Assembly: GCA_902494345.1 (NCBI GenBank)
Contig: CABUSV010000013.1
Span: 1-64,000, forward strand
Direction of reading: 5' to 3'
Length of the DNA: 64,000 nt
Origin: an uncultured Collinsella sp.
Lineage (GTDB): Bacteria; Actinomycetota; Coriobacteriia; Coriobacteriales; Coriobacteriaceae
The notes under the pieces were generated by a model. It was not told where the DNA came from. It saw only the letters and a list, made by a program, of their open reading frames with translations, and ran no database searches. Both the position numbers and the translations under genes were made by a program. This document shows, piece after piece, positions 31,958-41,457 of the stretch (position 1 is the stretch's first letter; every line of letters begins with the position of its first letter).

Positions 31958-34411
31958 TTACATCAAATCATAGGCATCGACGTCAACGCTCACGCTCACG
32001 CCGCGCACAGAGCCCACCTCTTTGAGGCAGGCGTCGATATCATCAGAGACATGGTACCCCACGGGCGACTTCACAAGCAGATGGAAGCGGTAACGGTCCT
32101 TGGCTCTCTCGATTACACACGAAGCCGGGCCCAGCACCTGCGGCACGGCACTCCCCGCCCGCAAAAAGTCGGGCGCGGCGGCATGCCAGCGACGCTTAAG
32201 AAGCTTTGCGATGCGTCCGATGTAGTCCTGCGCGTCGTCTCGGTTCGCCGACCACACCAAGATGTTGACCAAGCGAACAAACGGCGGGTACAGCGCGTCG
32301 CGGCGCTGGTCCAGGTCGTAGTCGGTAAAGATCGAACGGTCGTGCTCGGCGACGGCGCGAATGACCGGATCCTCGGGCAGGTAGGTCTGGATGATCACCT
32401 CGCCGGGCCGATCGCCGCGACCGGCACGACCCGCCACCTGTTCCAGCAGGTCGTAGGCTCGCTCCCCTGCGCGGAAGTCCGGCAGCTTGAGGGCGAAGTC
32501 GGCATTAACCACGCCCACAAGCGTGACCTCGGGAAAGTCGAGACCCTTTGCGATCATTTGGGTGCCCAGCAACACGGCGCAATCGGCCGCATCGAACTGC
32601 TCGAGCAGCTTTTTGTGCGCATCCTTGCCGCGCGTGGAATCGGCATCCATGCGAATAATGGCGACATCCTCGGGAAGCATCTGGTGCAGTGCGTCCTCAA
32701 TCTGCTGAGTGCCCAGACCCATTTTTGCCAGGTAGCGACTGCCACATTTGGGACAACGGCTCGTGGGTGCGGGATACGGCTGCACGCGCCAAGACGAACC
32801 GCATGTGTGACACTGCAGCGTGTGCGTGCGCTCGTGATACGTAAGCGCGGTGGAGCAGTGGTTGCAGGTGGGGACGCAGCCGCACTCGCGGCACATCAGG
32901 AATGGCGAAAAGCCACGGCGGTTGTGCAACAGCACGGCTTTTTCGCGGCGCTCGACCACACGCTCCAGGCCTTCCATCAGCGGTTTTGAGAACATGGAGC
33001 GGCTGCCGTGCAAGAACTCGCGGCGCAGGTCGGCAATGCGGACTGTCGGCAGCACGGCGTTTCCCGGGCGCTCGGGCATCTCGACACGCGTCCAGGTGGC
33101 ACCGTTATACGTGCCACGGCGGCAGCGATCGAGGGCCTCGGCAGAAGGCGTGGCAGAGCCCAACACGAGCGGGCAGCGGTAGCGCCGCGCCATCTCGGCC
33201 GCCACCTCGCGCGCGTGGTAACGCGGACTGGAGCCCTGCTTGTAGCTGGTCTCGTGCTCCTCGTCGATGATGATGAGGCCCAAGTCGTCAAGCGGGCAAA
33301 AGAGCGCCGAGCGGGCGCCGACGACCACGCGGGCCGCACCGCTGGCAACCATGTCCCACTGGTCCAGACGCTCGCCGGCCGAAAGGCGCGAATGGAACAC
33401 GGCTACCGTCTCGCCAAAGCGCGAGCGGAAGCGGCCGACGGTCTGTGCCGTCAACGATATCTCGGGCACCAGCACGCAGGCCGAACGGCCGGCCGCCAGC
33501 ACGTGCTCGATGGCGGAGAGGTAGACCTCAGTTTTACCGGATCCGGTGACGCCGTCGACAAGGACCACGTCGCCGTGTGCGTCCAGGCGAGCACGCTCAA
33601 TCTGCGCGAGCGCCTGCTGCTGGCCGTTCGTGAGCGCGACCGGCGCCTTGCCGCTCGCAGAGGACAGCGTAGTCTGCTCGCTGCAGCCGCGCCAGGCACG
33701 GCGCTCCTCCACCACCACGACGCCGCGTTTTTCGAGCGCCTTGATGGTCGCTGACATGCTGTTATAGAGAAGGTTGAGATCGCGCGTCGTGACCGGTCCG
33801 CACTGGAGCGCCTCGATGAGCTGACGCTGGCGGACCGCCGTTTTGGGAGGCGTATAGTCGAAGCCCTCGGGCGTGAGCATGACCCAGCGGTTTTGGATGG
33901 GTTTAACAGCGGGGCGCTCAACCGTCCACACGCCGTCGTCGCCCTTGACCACGCGCGGGCTTCCACCCGGTGGCAAGAACAGGCGCAGGCACTCGGAAAG
34001 CGTCGCAACATACTCGCGGCTCATCCAGCGTGCGATACGGGCAGCCTCGGCACCAAAGAGCGGTTTGCTGAGGATGGCTTCGACGGGCTTAATGCGCGAA
34101 GGGTAGAGGGCGTTGTTGCCCTGTAGGTCGCCCAGCTCAGGCGCAATGTCGACGATATAGCCCGCGGCCGCACGGTTGCCAAAATGAACTAGGACGGTGG
34201 AACCGATCTGGACATCGTTGGCGAGTGACTGCGGAATGCCGTAGGCGAACGGCTCGGACAGCGCACGCGTCGGGATGTCGAGAACCACGCTCGCATAGGC
34301 GGCGATGGGCTCAGGTGCAGGTTTAAGCTGCGTCGGGGCGGCGGCAGGAGCCGCGGACTTCGGAGTCTCCTCCGGTTCCGGCGAACCAAACAGCGAAAGT
34401 TGCTCGGCCAT
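31958..34411 (-). CDS. priA: Primosomal protein N' (replication restart helicase)
   Basis: An 817-residue superfamily 2 helicase that reloads the replisome at stalled forks. The N-terminal 3'-DNA-binding domain includes VVLDIPTRALSEPFAYGIP. The Walker A motif is LLVDGVTGSGKTEVYL-like (VDGVTGSGKTEVYLS, near residue 285), the DEAH-type motif is IIIDEEHETSYKQ, and the zinc-binding insert has CRECGCVPTCNHC plus CHTCGSSW and CPKCGSRYL. The C-terminal helicase motif is GRAGRGDRPGEVIIQT. Length is slightly above average because of a Pro/Ala-rich N-terminal extension (residues 1-36). First gene of the priA-def-fmt-rsmB group. Confidence 0.96.
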   Translation of the reverse strand: MAEQLSLFGSPEPEETPKSAAPAAAPTQLKPAPEPIAAYASVVLDIPTRALSEPFAYGIPQSLANDVQIGSTVLVHFGNRAAAGYIVDIAPELGDLQGNNALYPSRIKPVEAILSKPLFGAEAARIARWMSREYVATLSECLRLFLPPGGSPRVVKGDDGVWTVERPAVKPIQNRWVMLTPEGFDYTPPKTAVRQRQLIEALQCGPVTTRDLNLLYNSMSATIKALEKRGVVVVEERRAWRGCSEQTTLSSASGKAPVALTNGQQQALAQIERARLDAHGDVVLVDGVTGSGKTEVYLSAIEHVLAAGRSACVLVPEISLTAQTVGRFRSRFGETVAVFHSRLSAGERLDQWDMVASGAARVVVGARSALFCPLDDLGLIIIDEEHETSYKQGSSPRYHAREVAAEMARRYRCPLVLGSATPSAEALDRCRRGTYNGATWTRVEMPERPGNAVLPTVRIADLRREFLHGSRSMFSKPLMEGLERVVERREKAVLLHNRRGFSPFLMCRECGCVPTCNHCSTALTYHERTHTLQCHTCGSSWRVQPYPAPTSRCPKCGSRYLAKMGLGTQQIEDALHQMLPEDVAIIRMDADSTRGKDAHKKLLEQFDAADCAVLLGTQMIAKGLDFPEVTLVGVVNADFALKLPDFRAGERAYDLLEQVAGRAGRGDRPGEVIIQTYLPEDPVIRAVAEHDRSIFTDYDLDQRRDALYPPFVRLVNILVWSANRDDAQDYIGRIAKLLKRRWHAAAPDFLRAGSAVPQVLGPASCVIERAKDRYRFHLLVKSPVGYHVSDDIDACLKEVGSVRGVSVSVDVDAYDLM

Positions 34412-34450
34412 AGCCCCAGCACCTCCTATCCCATACGTCTACAGAAACAA

Positions 34451-34477
34451 GAGCCCCGCTCTGAGTGAACGGGGCTC
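34451..34477 (-). terminator. Terminator of gltX
   Basis: On the minus strand GAGCCCCG pairs with CGGGGCTC around 11 bases (34477-34451) and is followed by TTGTTTCTGT, 24 bases after the gltX stop. Confidence 0.7.
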
Positions 34478-34500
34478 GGATAAAAACGTTTGCGCAGCGA

Positions 34501-35976
34501 TTACAGCGCCATCGTGCGGGCGCGGTCAATGCGCGCCAGGCAGTCGTCGCGGCCGACGAGCGCCATGGTCTCGCCCAGCGGAGGACTCACCATATTGCCG
34601 CAGACGGCGACGCGCACGGCCTGGAACACCACGCGCTTCTTAAGGTCCATCTGCTCGGGCAGCGGCTCAAGCGCGGCGTCGATGTTGGCGGCCGTCCACT
34701 CGCCCACACCCTCGAGCGCGGCCTTGGCGGCGTCCAGAATGGCACCCATGCCCTCCTTGGCCAAGCCCTTGTTGACGGACTTCTCGTCATACTCGAGCGT
34801 CTCGGCCGTAGCGAAGATGGGAGCGGCGACGGTCACGGCGTCGGCCGGCATCTTGGTGCGCGGTTTAACGATGGCAGCGAGCGCGTCGATCCAATCCTCG
34901 CCGTACTCGACATTACCCTCGATGAGACCCGCCTCGTGCAGTTCGGGGACCATGATCTCGTCGGCAAACTGAGCATCGGACATGCCGTTGATGTACTCAG
35001 CGTTGACCCAATCGAGCTTCTTGGGGTCGAAGGTCGCCGGGTTCTTGGAGATGCGGTCGAGCGAGAACTTGCTGGCCAGGACATCGCGCGGGATGATCGT
35101 GGTCTCGCCGTCGAGCGACCAGCCGAGCAACGCCAGGTAGTTGACGAAGGCGTCGGACAGGTAGCCGGCGTCGCGGTACTCCTCCACCGAGGTGGCGCCG
35201 TGGCGCTTGGAGAGCTTCTTGCCGTCGGCACCCAAGATCATGGAGATGTGGGCGAACGTAGGCACGGGCGCGCCGAGGGCCTCGTAGACCATGACCTGGC
35301 GCGGGGTGTTGGACAGGTGGTCGTCGCCGCGGATGACATGGGTGATCTTCATCATGGCGTCGTCGACGACGGTCGCGAAGTTGTACGTGGGCGTGCCATC
35401 GGAGCGGAAGATGACAAAGTCGTCGAGCTCCTTGGCGTCGAAGGTCACCTCACCGTGGACGGCGTCGTGGATGACGACGTCGCCGCGGTCCTCGGGCACC
35501 TTGATGCGCAGGACGTAGGACTCGCCGGCCTCGATGCGGCGGCGGGCCTCCTCGGGATCAAGATCGCGGCAACGGCGCTGATAGCCCTGGAAGGGGTCCT
35601 TGCGCTCCTGCGCGGCCTTGCGGTCGGCGTCGAGCTGCTCCTTGGTGCAGAAGCAGGGATAGGCCTTGCCCTCGTCCCAAAGCTTCTGGGCGGCCTGCTT
35701 GTACAGGTCCAAGCGCTCGGTCTGGGCGTAGGGGCCAAAGTCGCCGCCCACCTCGGGACCCTCGTCCCAGTCAAGGCCCAGCCAACGCATGGCGCGCAGG
35801 ATGATCTGCGTGTTCTCGTCGGTGGAGCGGGTGGGGTCGGTGTCGTCGATGCGTAGGATGAACGTGCCGCCGTTTGCGCGGGCGAAAGCCCAGTTATAGA
35901 TAGCGGTGCGGGCGCCGCCGATGTGCAGCTTGCCCGTCGGTGAGGGTGCAAAGCGGACGCGAACGTCTGATGCCAT
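34501..35976 (-). CDS. gltX: Glutamyl-tRNA synthetase
   Basis: A 491-residue class I aminoacyl-tRNA synthetase that charges tRNA-Glu. The HIGH-type motif is in RFAPSPTGKLHIGGARTAIYN near residue 7 and the KMSKS-type motif is KKLSKRHG near 240. Length and the LRIDDTDPTRS stretch fit bacterial GltX. No gatCAB or glnS is in view, so whether it also mischarges tRNA-Gln cannot be said. ATG 35976 has GAGGAG six bases upstream. It is divergent from metK across a long inverted repeat. Confidence 0.95.
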   Translation of the reverse strand: MASDVRVRFAPSPTGKLHIGGARTAIYNWAFARANGGTFILRIDDTDPTRSTDENTQIILRAMRWLGLDWDEGPEVGGDFGPYAQTERLDLYKQAAQKLWDEGKAYPCFCTKEQLDADRKAAQERKDPFQGYQRRCRDLDPEEARRRIEAGESYVLRIKVPEDRGDVVIHDAVHGEVTFDAKELDDFVIFRSDGTPTYNFATVVDDAMMKITHVIRGDDHLSNTPRQVMVYEALGAPVPTFAHISMILGADGKKLSKRHGATSVEEYRDAGYLSDAFVNYLALLGWSLDGETTIIPRDVLASKFSLDRISKNPATFDPKKLDWVNAEYINGMSDAQFADEIMVPELHEAGLIEGNVEYGEDWIDALAAIVKPRTKMPADAVTVAAPIFATAETLEYDEKSVNKGLAKEGMGAILDAAKAALEGVGEWTAANIDAALEPLPEQMDLKKRVVFQAVRVAVCGNMVSPPLGETMALVGRDDCLARIDRARTMAL

Positions 35977-36057
35977 GGAAATCTCCTCGATTGCAGGATG
36001 GATGTCTAACCGCATTAGTATAAAGCATCAAAGCAACCTCCGCACAAAGGGCACCGA

Positions 36058-36153
36058 CCTACTCATTGGGGACAGACTTAAATGATCAGTCTTTGGGCAA
36101 CCTGTCGGCACTTAGGTAAGGCTGGTCATTTAAGTCTGTCCCCAATGAGTAGG
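36058..36153. repeat. Long inverted repeat between gltX and metK (32-bp arms)
   Basis: Bases 36058-36089 pair with 36153-36122 at 31 of 32 positions, the odd one being a G-T pair. The arms contain CATTGGGGACAGACTTAAAT and the loop is 32 bases. It lies between divergent genes, so it cannot simply terminate either. Confidence 0.75.
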
Positions 36154-36186
36154 TGCGGAAAGGGTGTGAATGTTTGATTTACGCGC

Positions 36187-36250
36187 TATGATGTGCCCTT
36201 GCATAGAGAGCCCGGCGGAATGGTAACGGTCGCCGGGACACGTTTTTGAA
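36187..36250 (+). promoter_or_regulatory. metK promoter and leader hairpin
   Basis: A candidate -10, TATGAT, is at 36187-36192; no good -35 is seen. The leader folds CCCGGCG (36211-36217) with CGCCGGG (36231-36237) around 13 bases, and TTTTT follows at 36243-36247 just before the ribosome site AAAGGA. This could be an attenuator sensing methionine or SAM, but it does not match the SAM riboswitch classes I know. Confidence 0.35.
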
Positions 36251-36259
36251 AGGACAATC

Positions 36260-37540
<1,281 letters not shown>

Positions 37541-37577
37541 GCACGCGGCTAAAGCTACAGCCAAATAGAAACGCACC

Positions 37578-37615
37578 AAAAAGAGGTACCGAAACAACCG
37601 GTACCTCTTTTTTAT
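37578..37615 (+). terminator. Terminator of metK
   Basis: AAAAAGAGGTACCG (37578-37591) pairs with CGGTACCTCTTTTT (37599-37612) and the T-run continues, 38 bases after the metK stop. Confidence 0.85.
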
Positions 37616-37708
37616 TTAATCGGTGGTGAAGATGAGTCGACATGGAGCACAGAATAGGTCTCCAGCTGATGGATTTTGCAGCATGAGCGCCTCTACCATG
37701 TATCCTAA

Positions 37709-37829
37709 GTTCCGAGGGCTTTGGTATTTGGTCGATCGCGAGTTCCGCACGAGCCGGAGGCCACTTAATGTGGCCTCCGTGCGAGCCAGGACTGTAGAGC
37801 AGGCGACCAAATACCAAAGCCCTCGGAAC
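37709..37829. repeat. Long inverted repeat upstream of sdaA (26-bp arms, inner stem)
   Basis: Bases 37709-37734 and 37804-37829 are perfectly complementary (26 bp; arms begin GTTCCGAGGGCTTTGGTATT). Inside, CGGAGGCCAC (37755-37764) pairs with GTGGCCTCCG (37770-37779). It ends about 12 bases before the sdaA ribosome site, so it lies in the sdaA leader or promoter. Confidence 0.75.
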
Positions 37830-37852
37830 GACGGGATAGAGAAGGAGCACCC

Positions 37853-39460
37853 ATGGCAGGCAAGCCGCAAACACTAGCTACGACCTCGGCATTCGAGATC
37901 TTGGGCCCCGTCATGGTCGGCCCCAGCTCATCGCACACCGCCGGCGCCCTACGCTGCGCCCAAGTTGCCGCCAGCCTGCTGGAAGGCCACATCACCAAAG
38001 CCACCTTTGGCCTGTGGAACTCCTTCGCCCACACCTACCGCGGCCACGGCACCGATCGTGCGCTCGTCGCGGGCATCCTAGGCCTCGACACCGATGACGA
38101 GAATATCAAGCAGGCCTTCGACCTCGCTCGCGAGCAGGGCCTCGAATATCACTTTGACATCAAGGGCGACGACGCCTCCATCCACCCCAATACCGTCGAC
38201 ATTGACATGGTAGACGACACGGGCGCCACGGCACAGGTCCGCGGCGAAAGTCTGGGCGGTGGGAAGATGCGTATCAGCCGCATCAACGGCGTCGGCGTCG
38301 ACATCTCGGGCATGTACTCCACGCTCTTCGTGGCGCACCAGGATGTTCCCGGCGTACTCGCCGCACTCACGAACTTACTCGCCTACGCCCATGTAAACAT
38401 CGCGTTTTGCCGTACCTACCGCACCGAAGTGGGCGGCCAGGCCTACTCCGTCTTTGAGACCGACGGCGCGCCCGACGACACCGTTATCCCCATGCTACGC
38501 AAACTCGACAATGTCGATTACGCGACCTTTATCGAGCTCCCCGGTTCTGCCTCGTCGCTCTCCCCCGGTGTCTCGGCAAAGGAGATCTTCGACGACGGCG
38601 AGCAGCTGCTCGATGCGTGCGCCGAGCTCGGCCTGAATATCGGCGCCGTTATGGCCGTGCGCGAGGCGCGTCTGACCGGCGAGACCCACGCCGTCGCCGC
38701 CATGCGCCGCGTGCTCGACGTCATGCGCGAAGAGACCACAGCCCCTATCGCAAATCCGCAGCGCTCGCTCGGCGGACTTATCGGCGGCGAGGCCAAGCTC
38801 GTCGAAGCAACCCGCCGCAACGATTTGAGCACGAGCCTGATGGGCACCGTCCAGACCGACGCCGTGGCCCGCGCGATGGCCGTGCTCGAGCGCTCCGCCA
38901 CGATGGGCGTGATCGTCGCCGCCCCCACGGCAGGCTCCGCGGGTGTCGTGCCCGGCTGCGTGCTGGCGCTCGCCGATCACCTTCAGCTCGACGACGAGCA
39001 GGTCATGGACGCGCTCTACTGCGCAGCCGCCATCGGTCTCAACCTCACCACGAGCGCCTGCGTCGCCGGCGCCGAGGGCGGCTGCCAGGCCGAGGTGGGA
39101 AGCGCCGCCGCCATGGCAGCCGCCGCTCTGGCGCAGATGCTCGGCGGCACGCCCGAGCAGGCTCTCGACGCCAGTTCCATCGCGCTGAGTAACCTGCTGG
39201 GCCTCGTTTGCGACCCCGTCGGTGGCCTCGTGGAGGTGCCCTGCCAAAACCGCAACGCCATCGGCGTGGCAGCGGCCTTTAGCTCGGCACAACTCGCCCT
39301 CGCAGGCATTAAGAGCTTGGTGCCGTTTGACCAGATGGCACATGTCATGCTCTCGGTGGGTCACGCGTTGCCGGCCACGCTACGCGAGACGGCAAAGGGC
39401 GGCATCGCGCAGGCACCGGCCGCACTTTCAGCCTGTGCAAAATGCGGTGTGTGCGGATAA
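37853..39460 (+). CDS. sdaA: L-serine dehydratase, single-chain iron-sulfur type
   Basis: A 535-residue [4Fe-4S] enzyme that deaminates L-serine to pyruvate and ammonia. The N-terminal beta domain starts with GPVMVGPSSSHTAGALRCAQ; an ACT-like domain at about 155-225 (HQDVPGVLAALTNLLAYAHV) follows; the C-terminal alpha domain has the cluster cysteines in ACVAGAEGGCQAEVG and VCDPVGGLVEVPCQNRN, plus CAKCGVCG at the end. Many Firmicutes encode the two domains separately; here they are fused. Free terminal cysteines are known to fold into the active site of this family. GAAGGAG precedes the ATG, just after a long inverted repeat. Confidence 0.93.
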   Translation: MAGKPQTLATTSAFEILGPVMVGPSSSHTAGALRCAQVAASLLEGHITKATFGLWNSFAHTYRGHGTDRALVAGILGLDTDDENIKQAFDLAREQGLEYHFDIKGDDASIHPNTVDIDMVDDTGATAQVRGESLGGGKMRISRINGVGVDISGMYSTLFVAHQDVPGVLAALTNLLAYAHVNIAFCRTYRTEVGGQAYSVFETDGAPDDTVIPMLRKLDNVDYATFIELPGSASSLSPGVSAKEIFDDGEQLLDACAELGLNIGAVMAVREARLTGETHAVAAMRRVLDVMREETTAPIANPQRSLGGLIGGEAKLVEATRRNDLSTSLMGTVQTDAVARAMAVLERSATMGVIVAAPTAGSAGVVPGCVLALADHLQLDDEQVMDALYCAAAIGLNLTTSACVAGAEGGCQAEVGSAAAMAAAALAQMLGGTPEQALDASSIALSNLLGLVCDPVGGLVEVPCQNRNAIGVAAAFSSAQLALAGIKSLVPFDQMAHVMLSVGHALPATLRETAKGGIAQAPAALSACAKCGVCG

Positions 39461-39477
39461 CGGCTAAGAACGACTCA

Positions 39478-39505
39478 GAGGTGGGACAAATGTCCCACCT
39501 CTTTT
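39478..39505 (+). terminator. Terminator of sdaA
   Basis: GAGGTGGGACA (39478-39488) and TGTCCCACCTC (39491-39501) form an 11-bp stem followed by TTTT, 18 bases after the stop. Confidence 0.8.
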
Positions 39506-39546
39506 GAATGCCACCGTTTCCGTACCACAAACAGCAGGGCAATCGC

Positions 39547-39552
39547 TATAAT
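39547..39552 (+). promoter_or_regulatory. -10 element of the L,D-transpeptidase gene
   Basis: A perfect TATAAT lies 57 bases before the chosen start, downstream of the sdaA terminator. The -35 position (ACCACA at 17 bases) is poor. Confidence 0.45.
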
Positions 39553-39609
39553 GCAAGCCCAGTAAAAACACGATGAGCCATAAGGCGAAATTCGAAGGAT
39601 ATGCATACG

Positions 39610-41325
39610 ATGTCGCAAAACGATCGAACTCAACTGATTCCCGATCCGCAGCAGCCGAGCAGGCACACCGGCGGCGTTCAGTCACCGCGTCCTATCGCTC
39701 CGAGCCACGGTCAGCAGCGTGGTGCTGCAAACGCTTCCCAACGCCCAAACCAACAGCGACAGCAGCGCCAGGCAAACGGCAATGCGCCCAAGCAGCCCCC
39801 CACGCACGCCCAAGGCGATCGCGGCCCCGCGCGCAAGTCCGCCGGCAACAATAAGTCGGGCAAAAAGACGACGCTCTTTGTCGTCTTGGGTCTTATCGTC
39901 ATTGTCTATATCGTAGGAATCGTAGCGTTTTCGCAGCTAGCCTACCCCAACACCACCATCGCCGGCGTCGACGTCTCGTTCTCCAACGCTTCGTCTGCCG
40001 CTACCAAGGTCAATTCGGCATGGAAGCACTATAAGCTCACCGTGACAGGCGATGACTTTAGCTGGACCTATCAGCCCGAGTCCGATGAGCCCATCGTCGA
40101 TGGCGAAGCTGCCGCAAAAGAGATTATCAGCCACAACGAAGCCTTTGTATGGCCGGTCCGCCTTGTGGAATCCTTAAGCGGCAAGGTCAAAACAACCGCT
40201 ACCTCCAACGAAGTCGATCTTGATCAAGACGTCGACCTGTCCATGCTCTCCGATACCTTTGACCAAAAGAAGTTTGAGAAGGATCTGGGCGCCGCCATCG
40301 ACGAGTTTAACGAGGGGCGTTCGGGCACGTTCGAGGCCAATAGCTCCTATGACGAGCAGGCCGGCAAGTTTACCGTCGAGAAGGCGCGCTCCAACGAAAA
40401 ACTCAACCGCGAGCATGTCATTAAGTATGCCGAGCTCGAGCTTGCCTCGCTGGCCGAGACCGTAGATCTTTCCAAGCTCGGAAACGATGCCTATGAGCCG
40501 CTCAATGGAACGCTGACCGATGATCAGATTCAGGCCGCATGCGATGCCGCCAACAACTTCCTGGGCGTCAACGTGACCCTCATGCTCAACGGCGAGGATG
40601 CCGGCAAGGTTGATGGCAGCTCCGTGTTGCAGTGGATCAGCTTTGCCGATCCGGCCAATCCCACGCTCGATACGTCGCAGATCAGCAGCTGGGCAGCCGA
40701 GCTCGCCAACGGCTTTAATACCGTGGGCTCCACTCGCTGGTGGACGCGCGCCGATGGCAAGCAGTGCGCCGTCGAAGGCGGCGACTTTGGTTGGTCCATC
40801 GACAGCAGCTCGCTCGCCAAGCAGGTCGAGGACGCCATTAACAACAAGCAGACCGGCGAAATCGAGATCAAGTACTCCCAGAAGGCCGACACCTTTACCG
40901 CAAAGGGAGAGCCCGACTGGAAGGCGTATATCGACGTCGACCTGTCCGAGCAGCACGCGCGCTACTATGACGAGAACGGTAATATCGTTTGGGAGGCCAA
41001 CTTTATTTCCGGCAAACCGGGCGAAGACGCCACCCCCGAGGGCGTGTGGCAGATCAACAGCAACGACGGCGGCAGCACCCTGATCGGAGCCAAGGACCCC
41101 GAGACCGGTAAGCCCAAATACGAAAGCCCGGTGAGCTACTGGATGCCGTTCGAGGGCAATATGATCGGCTTCCACGATGCCACCTGGCAAAACGACAAGA
41201 GCTTCGATAACGCCGAGTCATACAAATGGTGCGGCAGCCACGGCTGCATCAACCTGCGTCTGGCAGACGCCAAGGCACTTCACGACTGCATCAAAGTCGG
41301 CCTGTGCGTGGTTGTCCACTCGTAG
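39610..41325 (+). CDS. Membrane-anchored L,D-transpeptidase (YkuD) with peptidoglycan-binding region
   Basis: A 571-residue cell-wall enzyme. Residues 1-85 are a polar Gln/Pro/Lys-rich cytoplasmic tail, then one membrane anchor (TLFVVLGLIVIVYIVGIVAF, about 88-107), a long outside region with two repeated PG_binding_4-like domains (about 115-430, with SFSNASSAATKV and GEDAGKVDGSSVLQW), and a C-terminal YkuD domain. The catalytic motif is GSHGCINLRLAD with its cysteine about 30 residues from the end, and IGFHDATW supplies the histidine. It should form 3-3 cross-links or attach proteins to peptidoglycan. An ATG 9 bases upstream is too close to the ribosome site. Confidence 0.9.
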   Translation: MSQNDRTQLIPDPQQPSRHTGGVQSPRPIAPSHGQQRGAANASQRPNQQRQQRQANGNAPKQPPTHAQGDRGPARKSAGNNKSGKKTTLFVVLGLIVIVYIVGIVAFSQLAYPNTTIAGVDVSFSNASSAATKVNSAWKHYKLTVTGDDFSWTYQPESDEPIVDGEAAAKEIISHNEAFVWPVRLVESLSGKVKTTATSNEVDLDQDVDLSMLSDTFDQKKFEKDLGAAIDEFNEGRSGTFEANSSYDEQAGKFTVEKARSNEKLNREHVIKYAELELASLAETVDLSKLGNDAYEPLNGTLTDDQIQAACDAANNFLGVNVTLMLNGEDAGKVDGSSVLQWISFADPANPTLDTSQISSWAAELANGFNTVGSTRWWTRADGKQCAVEGGDFGWSIDSSSLAKQVEDAINNKQTGEIEIKYSQKADTFTAKGEPDWKAYIDVDLSEQHARYYDENGNIVWEANFISGKPGEDATPEGVWQINSNDGGSTLIGAKDPETGKPKYESPVSYWMPFEGNMIGFHDATWQNDKSFDNAESYKWCGSHGCINLRLADAKALHDCIKVGLCVVVHS

Positions 41326-41393
41326 TGCAACGCGCGCATTCCTACAACGTGGAACCGCAGCGACCAATCTAACAGTTCCGAAAGAAACCGTCC

Positions 41394-41423
41394 TATGCGC
41401 CCGCCCCAACCGGTGGGCGCATA
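41394..41423 (+). terminator. Hairpin between the L,D-transpeptidase and ABC exporter genes
   Basis: TATGCGCCC (41394-41402) pairs with GGGCGCATA (41415-41423). It is followed by TAATTATC and not by a T-run; a TATAAT at 41422-41427 may instead be a -10 for the exporter operon. Confidence 0.45.
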
Positions 41424-41457
41424 TAATTATCGAGGTTCTTTCTATAAAGGAGACGCT

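Noticed and set aside
31373..32989. A 538-codon plus-strand frame opposite def and priA
   Set aside because: Same reason: shadow of priA and def, whose motifs are complete on the minus strand.
36154..36259. A SAM riboswitch before metK
   Set aside because: A hairpin is present, but the ordered conserved segments of SAM-I, SAM-II, SAM-IV or SAM-VI could not be found by eye.
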